Assembly: GCA_023630585.1 (NCBI GenBank)
Contig: CM042536.1
Span: 28,558,964 to 28,622,963, forward strand
Length of the DNA: 64,000 bases
DNA from: Cranoglanis bouderius
Lineage: Eukaryota > Chordata > Actinopteri > Siluriformes > Cranoglanididae
Direction of reading: 5' to 3'
This document shows, in pieces, positions 20,731 through 31,518 of the stretch (position 1 is its first letter; every line of letters starts with the position of its first letter). Under the pieces are notes generated by a model. The model was not told where the DNA came from, ran no database searches, and saw only the letters and a program-made list of their open reading frames with translations. Made by a program: the position numbers and the translations under genes.

Positions 20731-22116
20731 TCACAAAAGTGACTACACCCCTCACATTTTTGTAAATATTTTATTATATCTTTTCATGGGACAACACTGA
20801 AGAAATGACACATTGCTACAATGTAAAGTAGTGAGTGTACAGCTTGTATAACAGTGTAAATTTGCTGTCCCTTCAAAATAACTCTACACACAGCCATTAA
20901 TGTGTAAACCGCTGGCAACAAAAGGGAGTACACTCCTAAGTGAAAATGTCCAAATTGGGCCCAATTAGCCATTTTCCCTCCCCAGTGTCATGTGACTCGT
21001 TAGTGTTACAAGGTCTCAGGTGTGAATGGGGAGCTGATATGTTAAGTTTGGTGTTATCGCTCTCACACTCTCTCATACTGGTTACTGGAAGTTCAACATG
21101 GCACCTCATGGCAAAGAACTCTCTGAGGATCAGAAAAAAAGAATTGTTGCTCTACATAAATATGGCCTAGGCTATAAGAAGATTGGTCTGCATGGCTGTC
21201 GTCCCAGAAGGAAGCCTCTTCTAAATATGATGCACAAGAAAGCCCACAAACAGTTTGCTGAAGACAAGCAGACTAAGGACATGGATTACTGGAACCATGT
21301 CCTGTGGTCTGATGAGACCAAGATAAACTTATTTGGTTCAGATGGTGTCAAGCGTGTGTGGCGGCAACCAGGTGAGGAGTACAAAGACAAGTGTGTCTTG
21401 CCTACAGTCAAGCATGGTGGTGGGAGTGTCATGGTCTGGGGCTGCATGAGTGCTGCCGGCATTGGGGAGCTACAGTTCATTGAGGGAACCATGAATGCCA
21501 ACATGCACTGTGACATACTGAAGCAGAGCATGATCCCCTCCCTTCGGAAACTGGGCCGCAGGGCAGTATTCCAACATGATAACGACCCCAAACACACCTC
21601 CAAGACGACCACTGCCTTGCTAAAGAAGCTGAGGGTAAAGGTGATGGCCTGGCCAAGCATGTCTCCAGACCTAAACCCTATTGAGCATCTGTGGGGCATC
21701 CTCAAACGGAAGGCAGAGGAGCGCAAGGTCTCTAACATCCACCAGCTCTGTGATGTCATCATGGAGGAGTGGAAGAGGACTCCAGTGGCAACCTGTGAAG
21801 CTCTGGTGAACTCCATGCCCAACAGGGTTAAGGCAGTGCTGGAAAATGATGGTGGCCACACAAAATATTGACACTTCAGGCCCAATTTGGACATTTTCAC
21901 TTAGGGGTGTACTCACTTTTGTTGCCAGAGGTTTAGACATTAATGGCTGTGTGTTGAGTTATTTTGAGGGGACAGCAAATTTACACTGTTATACAAGCTG
22001 TACACTCACTACTTTACATTGTAGCAAAGTGTCATTTTGTCAGTGTTGTCCCATGAAAAGATATAATAAAATATTTACAAAAATGTGAGAGGTGTACTCA
22101 CTTTTGTGAGATATTG
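20731..22116 (+). mobile_element. Tc1-like transposon with IR/DR-type ends and an intact but shortened ORF
   Basis: It is framed by long inverted repeats of about 230 bp (20731-20962 and about 21875-22116). Each repeat contains two direct copies of an ACAAAAGTGAGTACACCCC-like motif, at about 20733 and 20915 on the left and about 21890-21920 and 22090-22108 on the right. This is the IR/DR layout of Tc1-like elements such as Sleeping Beauty. The right end is followed by the TA target (22117-22118). The left outermost 10 or so bases are lost. The element interrupts an older Tc1 and contains the ORF at 21098-21871. Confidence 0.9.
21098..21871 (+). CDS. Tc1-family transposase, DDE domain intact, DNA-binding region deleted
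   Basis: A 257-residue open frame. Tc1 transposases usually have about 340 residues. The first 30 residues (MAPHGKELSEDQKKRIVALH, then KYGLGYKKI) run directly into GLHGCRPRRKPLL, so roughly 80 residues of the paired-like double HTH region that binds the inverted repeats are missing, in frame. The catalytic part is whole. The first Asp lies in WSDETK (about residue 70), the second in FQHDNDPKHT (about residue 162), and the D-34-E type Glu in PDLNPIEHLWG (about residue 198). The HGGGSVMVWGCMS block is also present. With no stop it could yield a protein, but without the DNA-binding part it should be unable to recognise its ends. A direct deletion with short homology (ATTG at the junction) is likely. 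Confidence 0.9.
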   Translation: MAPHGKELSEDQKKRIVALHKYGLGYKKIGLHGCRPRRKPLLNMMHKKAHKQFAEDKQTKDMDYWNHVLWSDETKINLFGSDGVKRVWRQPGEEYKDKCVLPTVKHGGGSVMVWGCMSAAGIGELQFIEGTMNANMHCDILKQSMIPSLRKLGRRAVFQHDNDPKHTSKTTTALLKKLRVKVMAWPSMSPDLNPIEHLWGILKRKAEERKVSNIHQLCDVIMEEWKRTPVATCEALVNSMPNRVKAVLENDGGHTKY

Positions 22117-23305
22117 TATATGAGAGATTTCAGTTTTTGATTTTTAATGCATTTGCAAGCATAACCATAAAACGTGTTTTCTTGTAGATTGATAAACAAA
22201 AAAGGAAATTTAATCCATTTTAAATGAAGTCTATAATTTCCTACATGGTACAAGTTTGTAAAAGACTCATTGTAAAGACTAATTTGGGTTACGTTAGGTT
22301 CAGTACTGCCTTCCGACAGACTGATTCAGTGTTACTCATCTCGGCTACACCTCTGCTCCCATGTGTGTAGTGTGAATGTGAAGGATCTGGACACATACTG
22401 AGATAATAAGAGTCTGTCCCATTCGGACACCAAAATAAGGACATCTGTCTTATTAAAAAGAGCCTTGCACAAATTGTGTAATTTACTGTATAAATACAGT
22501 ATTGTGACAATATTATACACTGTATTGTTAAAAGTTTAGCCAATTATTTTAATTTAACTGTCGATGTTTGGTGACACTGGCCAGTTTTACTGAAAACAGT
22601 CTTTTATTCAGGCTTGTCAGCCTCCTTAGCAAGTATCCTAACAGTAAATTTACACTTCTCTTGTTTGAGCAGGCAGCTCGGGGTGTCGGCTCTTTGTCTT
22701 CTCCGCCTATGGTGTTTGCAGGATTATAGTAATTAGCAGCGTTATCATTTTCGCACCATCACACATTTGTAGTAGCGCCGTAATTTCACATTTACTCTAC
22801 AAACACCGAACCACATGACCCCCTTCACTCTTTCTCTCATAGTCAGGCTCTAGTTCTCTCTCCAGCACAGTGACACAGTTGTATTGTACTTCTTGATCCT
22901 CCCAGGGTTTCGCTACTCTACTCCATGGATTCCTAATCCACTCAGACGCAAACACGGTGTAGCGGTGTAATTGTGCCCAGTTAACTGATGTTGGACGGTA
23001 CAGCACGGTTTTACATAGCTGTGTCAATGCTAATGAGCAAAGTAGTGGATAATCAGAGTGGCTCAGAGATCCTGGTGTAACTTATTAGGTGCTTCTTCTC
23101 CTCATCTGGCTTGATTAGGGACATATCTACACAGAAGGCAGAGTGTCAGCTTTAGTGTGTTTTAGGACTGACAGAACGAATTCAAACTCAAATGCATTCA
23201 AATGGTAGATATTTTAATTAATTGAAAGTAGCTGCAGGGTTTCTGTGTGATTAGCACAGAGGTGCTGTACTGAAGCAAGCCACAGTTGTCCATTCCCCTA
23301 ATCCT

Positions 23306-23308
<3 letters not shown>

Positions 23309-23347
<39 letters not shown>
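23309..23347 (+). repeat. (AC)n microsatellite
   Basis: About 19 AC units. Confidence 0.96.
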
Positions 23348-23349
<2 letters not shown>

Positions 23350-23484
23350 AATAGAAATATACACACACCCTGTGTCCCTGACCATCTGAACAACAGCCTT
23401 GTAACAGCTGTTCCTCACACATACCACACTGTCACATGCACAAGGACACACACCCACACACCCTCTGTGTTACACCCAGCCCTG

Positions 23485-23485
<1 letters not shown>

Positions 23486-23545
<60 letters not shown>
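23486..23545 (+). repeat. (CA)n microsatellite
   Basis: About 30 CA units. Confidence 0.96.
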
Positions 23546-23547
<2 letters not shown>

Positions 23548-24159
23548 CTCATTCAGCAGCCCGCCGGTCTCAGCTGTCCCCCCTGTAGAAGCCCTTCAAA
23601 CAAGTACTGTCTCCCTGCTCTGTGTCTCTTAATCCCTCACACACGTATATACGTCTCACACTTTCTGTGTGTCTTTCTCTCTATTTCTGTCAGACACACA
23701 CTCATTCCAGATGCTCAGTAAAGGGCTTACCTCGTCTGTCAAATATTTGCTAACATCTAAATCTTGTGTTTTGTCTGTAAATCTGCTTCCTTATCACTTT
23801 TGTCCAGGTTAAACATAGACACATTTAAAAGAGCAAAAATCCGATACTATTCTACTATACTATTTTTTTTTTTTGTTTCTGAATCAAAACGTAAAAAAGC
23901 TAGCTGTACAGGAAACACTAGTGAATTTTGCCCTAGTGCTTCAGGATTCTGTCACTGAAGTTCTTCAAAATTCTTTTGACTTAGTGAAACTTCTGACATG
24001 ACTAACTGACTTTCTGTCCCCAAAATAGCGATAGGTAATTAACACTGGAATAGGTACAGTAACTCATTATAGTTTAATTGTTCCTGTTTGTGATACCTGA
24101 GCTCACTGTGAGTGATGTGGAAGGTGACTGATGTCTTAATATAGGCAGGTGGTAGATTG

Positions 24160-24830
24160 CTGTGTTAAACAGCTGTTATACAACAGCACTGCTGAATGCT
24201 TGATTCTGATTGGTCAGAAGTTGCTGATTAAGAAAGGAATAAAACACTTAAGCCTAGCTGACACTGCCCCAACAGACGTCGACCAACGCCAGCACACATT
24301 TGTCGGGTTTTGTCGGATCAGTGCGTTAACCCTATTGGCGTCTGTTACTGTTGGTTGGCGTTTGTTTTCACCAACTGAACATGTTCAGTCTGCCTTTGTA
24401 GGGTCGTGGAATGTCTGAACAGTGTGGTAGGATTTTCCAACAAACTCTGCCATAATCTGCCCTGGGCATGAACTGTTACCATGACGATGGGGCAAGCATC
24501 CCTGAAAAAGCCTGTGCGCTTGATGCTAGGTGTGCTAAATCATTGTTGTGGGTAAAATGGCAGATTTCTGGACGAATCAGAAAGAAGAGGATAAATTATG
24601 TATCGATGTATTATTTAAATTATTTTGACCCCTGGTGAGGATCATCTACTCTTGTGTTTTGGTTTTAATCGGGATCATCCGCTAACCCCATGCCATTTTC
24701 CATATTCTGTTTCATGAAGTAAGACGCAAAATCGTGACAAATGTTTACAATGTTGGCGTAGGTGGGCGCCTGTCAGTGCTGTGTGAACTAGGCTTTAGGG
24801 GCATGCTGTTGTAGCGAAAAGAATCACATG
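24160..24830 (-). mobile_element. MITE family A copy split by a Harbinger-like element
   Basis: The left part (24160-24250) reads GCTGTTATACAACAGCACTG, later TTCTGATTGGTCAGAAGTTG, the reverse of the family block seen elsewhere. It ends in AATAAAACACTTA. The right part (24795-24830) resumes with TTAGGGGCATGCTGTTGTAG. Joining the two restores the family's usual end. Confidence 0.6.
24251..24794. mobile_element. PIF/Harbinger-like non-autonomous element with TTA target duplication
   Basis: The ends are AGCCTAGCTGACACTG and, inverted, AGCCTAGTTCACACAG. The flanks are TTA (24248-24250) and TTA (24795-24797), the 3-bp TWA target duplication typical of PIF/Harbinger. At about 24560-24600 the plus strand reads MADFWTNQKEEDKL-like residues before stops, which might be the start of a relic accessory ORF. 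The class is inferred from the target duplication and end style. Confidence 0.6.
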
Positions 24831-24991
24831 CATGTGTGATGTGCCTCACCTCAACTCCATACATGGAGGCAAGAAAGAAGAGTTGCAAAGTTATTTAGTG
24901 TTACACTGTATTCATTGGATTTGAATGTCTTATAATTGACATCTTACTCCTTCTGGCTCTGATGCACTTTCCTTTGGCACTGTGCTTTACT

Positions 24992-25008
24992 GAGAGAGAG
25001 AGATAAAT

Positions 25009-25048
<40 letters not shown>
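24992..25048 (+). repeat. (GA)n microsatellite
   Basis: About 57 bp of GA dinucleotides with one small interruption (TAAATAA). Confidence 0.95.
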
Positions 25049-25051
<3 letters not shown>

Positions 25052-25569
25052 ACACTCTTGACAGTTCAACAATAGCTCTTTTAGGAAGTGGTACTTAAGT
25101 TGTAGAAATAAAGAGACAAGAGAAATGAGTTGCATTAAGAACAGAGGTTGGTTATTGACATTATTGTCAGCATGTCGGCGCAGTCCTAATACAACATAAC
25201 AGTTCTCTTTTAGACCTCTTTTAGACAAAACCTCATTTATGTGCAAAAACATAATAGGTCCAATCTCTCGATCCTGATAGACGAACTCATCTGCAACACA
25301 AATGCATTTTTCTAACTGCATATTACATGTCAGCTTCTGACAATTGTTTGTTTGTAATGATACAGAGCCTTTCAAATGGTTTAGTATATTGAGTCACTAA
25401 GTTAAATCTGATTATCAGCTCAGTTGTCATGTAATTGTATGTTCAGGAGGTTAGCAGGATGAAATTCCTGCCAGGTTTATCAACTAACTACATCTAACTT
25501 ATAGCTACACTCAGTGGCCAAATTATCACCTAGATGCACTTTATAGGTGTACAATTACTGACTTTACAG

Positions 25570-25925
25570 TCCCTCCAGGACTCCAGAAATGAATGCAAAA
25601 TCAAGCAAACTCTGCAATATTCACCACAGATTTTCTGCAGATTTGGGCCAAGACAGCCAAAGCCCTCTTCACTTCACATGCATCGAACATGATTACAGCT
25701 AGAAGGTCTCATTTACCAACAGACATCACTGAGAAAGACCGCGCAAAAAAGGACAAAAAAACTCTGCAAGTTGCATCGCAAAAAAAAAAAAAAGGCGCAG
25801 CAAAATCAAGCCGTTTTGACCACAACAATCACAAAAAAAAAATCTCTGTGGAATCCTGTATGGACTGGCTTTAGCCCATATGCACAACTGGAAACCCTAT
25901 TGATTATTGAAAAGGGATCACTGTA
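25570..25925 (+). repeat. Probable dispersed repeat, unclassified
   Basis: Begins near TTTACAGTCCCTCCAGGACT and carries an open frame (25593-25874) with no protein-family resemblance and A-rich runs. From memory this text recurs in fish genomes. No inverted end was identified. Confidence 0.35.
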
Positions 25926-26927
25926 GGACCAGCTTGTTATGCAAGGACAAGCTAGCTAACAGAGAAGGAAACTATTCCCTGTCCTCACTGACCACCTATT
26001 TTATTTTATTTTATTTTTTTACATTAATATTATTCCTTATTTGGTGGAATAACATTGGATTTTTTCAGTGTATTATTAGCTAGCATTAGCTAATGATATT
26101 GAAGTTGTAAAACTAGCGTACTTTATAAGATATAGCCTAATGTAATGTTAGCTATGACTTTTTGCCAGCTTGCTAGAATGTCGGTTAGCTCTGTGCCTTT
26201 TATATCTGATGCGAACTAGTGTTTCGCTACCCCAGTAAAGAATTTGGTCTAACCTGACCATCCCACTGTAAAAAGCTTGGCTACCCCACAAGTATCGTAG
26301 GTTTATCTGATAAAATGACACATTTCTATAACTAGGTGTGCATAATAAACTGCCACTTTTGCACTAAAATATTAATACACAATCTTAGTATCCATAGTTA
26401 TGATACAACCCATACTGTACATACGTGGCGGACTCAGGAAAACCTTTTACATGGTGAAATTTTTTACATTTTCTACTATACAAAGTTCTGAAATCTGCAG
26501 ACTTTACTGAACTGAAATATGTGTCTCTTTTGGATATATCTCAACCACAAGTAACGTTCAAGTATTTTAAAGTCTAATTACCCCCCAAAAAAGTGGAAAG
26601 AGAGAAAAATGCATTTAAAGATTGTGGCACAAGAGTATTACTGATTACAAACAGAACTGATTTGATTAGACATATCTATTTTGCTATGGCACATAGCTAT
26701 CCAACAAATTAATCCAAGCCCGAGGAAATCACACTTAGCAAAGATGGCTGACAGTTTTTACCTGCACAGTGGTTAAACAGGCTCCTTACCCAACATGATC
26801 TTTTTAGGAAGCCTACACAGGGTTAAATATGGTATATTTATGGTTTTTCGAAGTCAAGGTGTCAGGGTATGTTATAGACATAGAAGGCCAGCGACATTAA
26901 AAAGGTATTTCCAGGCTGCTATACATA

Positions 26928-27055
26928 TTTATCCATCAATCCATCTATTTTCTGTACCGCTTATCCTACACAGGGTCGCGGGGAGCCTGGAGCCTATCCC
27001 AGGGAACTCGGGGCACAAGGCGGGGGACACCGCCGCCTCAATGCCATTGTCACTT
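26928..27055 (-). mobile_element. SINE-like repeat B, fragment
   Basis: ATCCATC tandem, then TTCTGTACCGCTTATCCTAC, GGGTCGCGGGGAGCCTGGAG and GGGGCACAAGGCGGGGGACA. It matches 33244-33578 (opposite orientation) and 37645-37992. It breaks off abruptly after GGGGGACACCG. Confidence 0.75.
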
Positions 27056-27680
27056 GAGATGCTTTTCCAGTAGTCTCGAAGAAGTTCCCATTTATGCTGA
27101 AAACTTTAAATGCAGGACTTTTTTTGTGTTAAAATGAACGAATACAATATAAAGTCAGCAAATCCACTATTTATATTCATCTTAGAAACAAATTCCAAGC
27201 ATAAGCCTTTAATGAGTTCTTGCCCCGAGGCCAAGATTTTGATTTATGTGATACTGTTCGTGCTCAGCCAGTGAGGCTAAAATTTTAGCATGCTCCATGT
27301 TTATAGTGCTGTTCTTCCCTTCTTACCTGTCCTATTTTAACTCTTTCCCCTGCTGCGGTGTACGGTGGCAGCATGGCTTCTGAGACTGAGCAGGATTACA
27401 TGGTTCATTTTAGGTGATGTCTTATTGGCCGGCTGTAACGAGATAGATTATGGGGTATTTAGAGGCCTCTGGCTGGGGTCACTGTGGAACAGCCATCTGT
27501 AGGATCTGTGACCTGCACGTGGCTGGTTTACACACATAGACACACTCATACATGCCTACACACATTTCACACAAGCGTAAACATACTGTGTTGTTAGCGC
27601 TCCCCTCAGGCTGAGTGGAGGAGCTCAGATCTGATCTGTAGCTGTTTGTGACTTTATGGAGTAATGCACCATGTCTTGAA

Positions 27681-27744
27681 CACACACACACACACACACA
27701 CATACACACACACACACACACACGCACACACGCACGCACACACA
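27681..27744 (+). repeat. (CA)n microsatellite, imperfect
   Basis: About 64 bp of CA with ATA and CG interruptions. Confidence 0.95.
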
Positions 27745-28117
27745 GACTATAACCAGTTTATTTATTCATTACTTTGTGCCAGTATTTCCATCCTGATTGA
27801 TCTCTTCAGTTAGAAGGTGTCCGTAATAAATATGAATTACGCTTTATTATCATATTGGCTATAGTGTAATGGTCTTGTGGTGGGCATCAATCACTTCTGC
27901 CTGCCCCAGAGGGCATATATCCTCTCTAAATGATGCCATCCAACAGGACACCGTCTGCATGGCTAGCACAGAGGCTGCCAAAGGCATGAAGCTTTAATGT
28001 GTTCATCAGTGATAATGTCCAAGCTGTAGCCATGCATATGAACATGCTATTCTCCGGACAGTTCTAGATCTGCTGGGCAAACCTCTATCTCTTTCTCTCT
28101 TGTGCGCATACTGACAT

Positions 28118-28922
28118 ACAATGATCAGCCAAAACATTAAAACCACCGGCCTAATATGGTGTAGGTCCCCCTTATGCCACCAAAACAGCTCTGACCCATT
28201 GAGGCATGGACGCCACAAGACATCTGAAGGTGTGCTGTGGTATCTGGCACCAAGATGTTAGCAGATCCTTTAAGTCCTGTAAGTTGCGAGGTGGGGCGTC
28301 CATGGATCGGACTTGTTCGTCCAGCCCATCCCACATCCAAGTAGAACACTACGTCCGCCGGCTTGCCTTCTTCCCATAGTTTATCCTGGTGCCATTTCTT
28401 CCCCAGGTAAGCAATGCACACGCACCTGGCCTTCTACATGATGTAAAAAAAAAAAAAAAGATTAATCAGAGTAGGCCACCTTCTTCCATTGCTCCATGGT
28501 GCAGTTCCGATGCTCCCCTGCTCATTGTAGGTTTTTTTGGCGGTGGACAGGGGTCAGCATGGGCACTCTGACCGGTCTGTGGCTACGCAGCCCCATACAG
28601 ACGCACTGTGTGTTCTGACACCTTTCTATCAAAGCCAGCATTAACATTTTCAGCAGTTTATGCTACAGTAGCACTTCTGTGGGATCGGACCAGATGGGCT
28701 AGCCTTCGCTCCCCACTTTTACTTGTACCCATTTTTGGTAGGTACTAACCACTGCTTACCGGGAACACCCCGGAAGACCTGCCATTTTGGAGATGCTCTG
28801 ACCCAGTCGTCTAGCCATCACAATTTGGCCCTTGTCAAAGTCGCTTGCCCATTTTTCCTGCTTCCAACACATCAACTTCAAGAACAGTGTTATTTCATTC
28901 ACCTGTCAGTGGCTGATCGGTG
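28118..28922 (-). mobile_element. Tc1-like transposon with internal deletion, both ends present
   Basis: The ends are CAATGATCAGCCAAAACATT and, at the other side, CAGTGGCTGATCGGTG, each next to a TA (28116-28117 and 28923-28924). On the minus strand the coding region starts near 28870 with a tract like MGKR..DFDKGQIVMAR, passes the HTH region, and reaches KKWHQDKLWEEGKPAD at about 28340-28395. It then jumps to the C-terminal block (about 28330-28140, ending GGIRGTYTILG). About half of the expected 1.5-1.6 kb is gone, including most of the DDE domain. An A-run (28446-28459) also breaks the frame. Confidence 0.85.
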
Positions 28923-29819
28923 TACATATCAGTGAGAAATTTCAGCAGCATGGTCCTGCCCTCTGCAATGTATGTAGCTGCTGCCTCTGGCTTTAAAGAC
29001 TCAACTTGTCTATACTGTGTAAAGCACAAGCCTTTCCATTGAGTATGTTAATAAAGAGCATATAGAGAAGATTTATCTGATCCTCTCTGGCGTGAATACT
29101 TCCTAAATACTTCCCCTTTTTATCCCCTCATCATAAAACTGTACAGCAGGGATGTAACTGAATATGAATATCCAGATATAAATATGATGAGCCCTGTCTA
29201 TTTGTTTGTTTGTTTGTTTTTAAGAAAGCTTGCCACAAAGCTTCACACTGAGACTAGGTGTGTGTATCGGGCCTGGGATCCCCACAGGACGAAACAAAAA
29301 CCAAAATAAGTTATGTGAGTGCTTGAAAGTCACAAGTATGAAGCTTATGGGCAGGGCTGCCAAGTTTCAGCAAAATTATTACCCCATCTACAACTCAAAA
29401 AGTTTGGGAATTGCATGAGGGAGAGGCATTTTTTCTTCTTTTACTCAGTCTTTGCATGGGAAAGATGTCAACACTGGTGCATACGCATTTCTGACCATTT
29501 CCGACCACACTCTGGGCACAGGACAGCATATCTTTGCTGGGGTGCCCAAAAATAATCATTTAAATTAGTATTAAAAGTATTATCTTGTATGTTCATTGCA
29601 CGTTTTTCTTGCTATTTCTAAATGAACATTCTCCATTGTTATTTAAAGAAAATCTTTTGAGAAAATCATAAGTGCATTATAATGTAATGCTATTTGACGT
29701 ACTCCATTTCGACTAGCAGCAGCACTTTGTCCCAGCTTTGTAGTAGATTCTGATTGCATGTCCAGCGAAATTTTCTGATCTTTCTGGAAAGTAACAAATT
29801 TAACCATAAAAACTGAAGG

Positions 29820-30062
29820 GTTTTTTCCCCCTGTCGGCTGCTCCCATTCAGGGTCCCCATATTGATTCTGGCACAAGTTTTATGCTGGATGCCCTTCCAG
29901 ACTCAACCCTCCCTAGTTTCCGGGCTTGGGACCAGCACTGAGAGTGCACTGACTTGTGAAACCCTCCAGGGGCTGGGGTTGGTTCCCTGACCGGGACTCG
30001 AACCCGGGACGCGGCGGTGAGAGCACCGCATGCTAGCCACTAGTTCACCAGAAATCCTTAAC
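29820..30062 (+). mobile_element. SINE-like repeat C
   Basis: Contains CCCTGTCGGCTGCTCCCATT, TATGCTGGATGCCCTTCCAG, GGGCTTGGGACCAGCACTGA and, near the end, CGGGACTCGAACCCGGGACG. The last part resembles the reverse of a tRNA-like B box. No cloverleaf can be formed, so it is not a tRNA gene. From memory this is a common fish interspersed repeat. Confidence 0.5.
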
Positions 30063-30540
30063 TTAAAAACTGAAGTAAATCTTATAAATTATTATTAGAT
30101 GGCTGTTGTAGTCAACTATAAACAATGGTTCCTTGAATTTCAGAAAGCCATTGTTGTTTTGAAACATAGCTAGCTTGCTTAATCGGTCACATTAGATAAA
30201 AGATAGGAAGCTTGCCTGAAAGTTCCACAGGGCGTCTACTGTTCAACGACTATACAGTGTTTTTTTTTTTTTCAGCACCTGATTCAATTTATTGCTTTCC
30301 TAATAAACCCTTAAAGTGATGAATCAGATGTAAATATTGAAACTAGTGTAAAAGAAATGGTGAAATGAATCATTGTAAACCTCTAGTAATCACATCTTCT
30401 GATCACCTTTATATCTTATTAGTACTCTATAATTTCACATTGATAATTTTTTTACTATCTTGACCTGTGCTTGAACAGAAGTGTCCTGCATGGCATACTT
30501 CAGGATATTTAAAAACTGTCCTGCCCCTTTTCTTTCCCAG

Positions 30541-30834
30541 AACCCCCAGTGCCCATCGCGCCTCCCCAACTGACGGCAGTGGGCGCCACCTACCTGTGGA
30601 TCCAGCTCAACGCCAACTCCATCAACGGGGACGGGCCGATCATTGGCCGTGAAGTGGAGTACCGCACCGTCTCGGGCACCATGTATGACCTGCAGCCTGT
30701 GGACAAGGCGTCACACAAGATCGGCCACCTGGCACCCGATACAGAGTACGAGATCAGCGTGCTGCTCACACGGCCACTGGACGGGGGCACAGGGGCGCCC
30801 GGGCCACCACTCCGGGCTCGTACCAAGTGCGCTG
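30541..30834 (+). CDS. ptprm: ptprm exon: fibronectin type III repeat 1
   Basis: This 294-nt exon, symmetric phase 1, encodes the whole first FN3 repeat. It reads PPVPIAPPQLTAVGA, then TYLWIQLNANSINGDGPIIG, later TEYEISVLLTRP and ending RTKCA. The block TYLWIQLNANSINGDG and EISVLLTRP are, from memory, the RPTP-mu versions; PTPRT has a different text here. This is the main reason for calling the gene ptprm. The hinge residues PPVPIAPPQL follow the Ig domain directly. The acceptor is strong (GCCCCTTTTCTTTCCCAG) and the donor is G/GTGAGT at 30834/30835. The exon is markedly GC-richer than the introns around it. Confidence 0.95.
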
Positions 30835-31280
30835 GTGAGTAGTGCGATGCTCGGTGTTGTATTGTGTAAAGGGTGAAAAGCCCAGGCTCGAAGGAGAAAT
30901 GTTAGACCTTCAAATTGAATACACGTTTCTATGGTTCTAGGTTAGGGCAGTAAATATGCTGAGTATGTATGTTTTTGTATTAATATTACATCAGTCACCA
31001 TCTGGATTCATGGAAGCTTGTTCTGTAATAGGCTGCAAGACTTTGCATCATTACAGGAATCCTGTTGTTGTTCGACATACAACAGGATTGAAGAGAGTTG
31101 GAGTTGGAAAGAGAGAAAGAGTGTGTGTGTGTGTGTGTGAAGTGGGAGACTGGATTTGGAAAGCAGGTTTGGGTTGTAATCAGGGGGTCTGACCTCCTGT
31201 TGAAGGTCTCACTGTTTCTCATTTGAGCATCTGATGGGGATGGATGGTGTTACTCAGTAGGCCTTCACTCCAGGGCCCTT

Positions 31281-31283
<3 letters not shown>

Positions 31284-31344
<61 letters not shown>
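31284..31344 (+). repeat. (GT)n microsatellite
   Basis: About 30 GT units. A (CT)n tract follows at 31487-31536. Confidence 0.96.
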
Positions 31345-31345
<1 letters not shown>

Positions 31346-31486
31346 TATATACCAACCAAAGCCGTTTTGTGTATGCATAAATTGAGCAGGTGTATACTGT
31401 ATGGAGTGTGCTTAGAGTTTGCATATGAATAATTTTGGTGTGTATTTATATTTTTATTTATTACTTCTGTGTAAAAAGTGTTAAAG

Positions 31487-31518
<32 letters not shown>

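Larger units (their letters stand above)
19640..22235 (+). mobile_element. Old decayed Tc1-like transposon, interrupted by a younger Tc1
   Basis: The left part (19640-20730) keeps Tc1 landmarks: a leader with GGAGTCCACCTGTGGCAAAT, a start-like CCGTGAAGTCCAAGGAACTC, a disrupted transposase, and the block coding HGGGNIILWGCFSVAGKGRL at about 20366-20420. Stops and frameshifts are frequent. The sequence after the nested insert (22119-22235: GAGATTTCAGTTTTTGATTT, later AAATTTAATCCATTTTAAAT) resembles the missing right inverted repeat of this same family. So the older element continues on the other side of the insertion. The outer left boundary is approximate. Confidence 0.75.
18524..30540 (+). 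other. ptprm: ptprm intron between Ig and FN3-1 (12.0 kb)
   Basis: Intron of 12017 bp. It contains an old Tc1 (about 19640-22235) with a younger Tc1 nested in it (20731-22116), two (CA)n tracts (23309-23347 and 23486-23545), a Harbinger-like element nested in a MITE (24160-24830), a (GA)n tract (24992-25048), a probable repeat (25570-25925), SINE-like fragments (26928-27055 and 29820-30062), a (CA)n tract (27681-27744) and a deleted Tc1 (28118-28922). 18530-19630, 22240-23300, 25930-26920, 27060-27680 and 28930-29810 show no gene. Confidence 0.8.

Noticed and set aside
21286..21900. 204-residue minus-strand open frame
   Set aside because: Antisense shadow of the Tc1 transposase ORF at 21098-21871.
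29985..30010. tRNA-like B-box text (GACTCGAACCCGG)
   Set aside because: No cloverleaf, no A box at the right spacing; the sequence belongs to a dispersed repeat.
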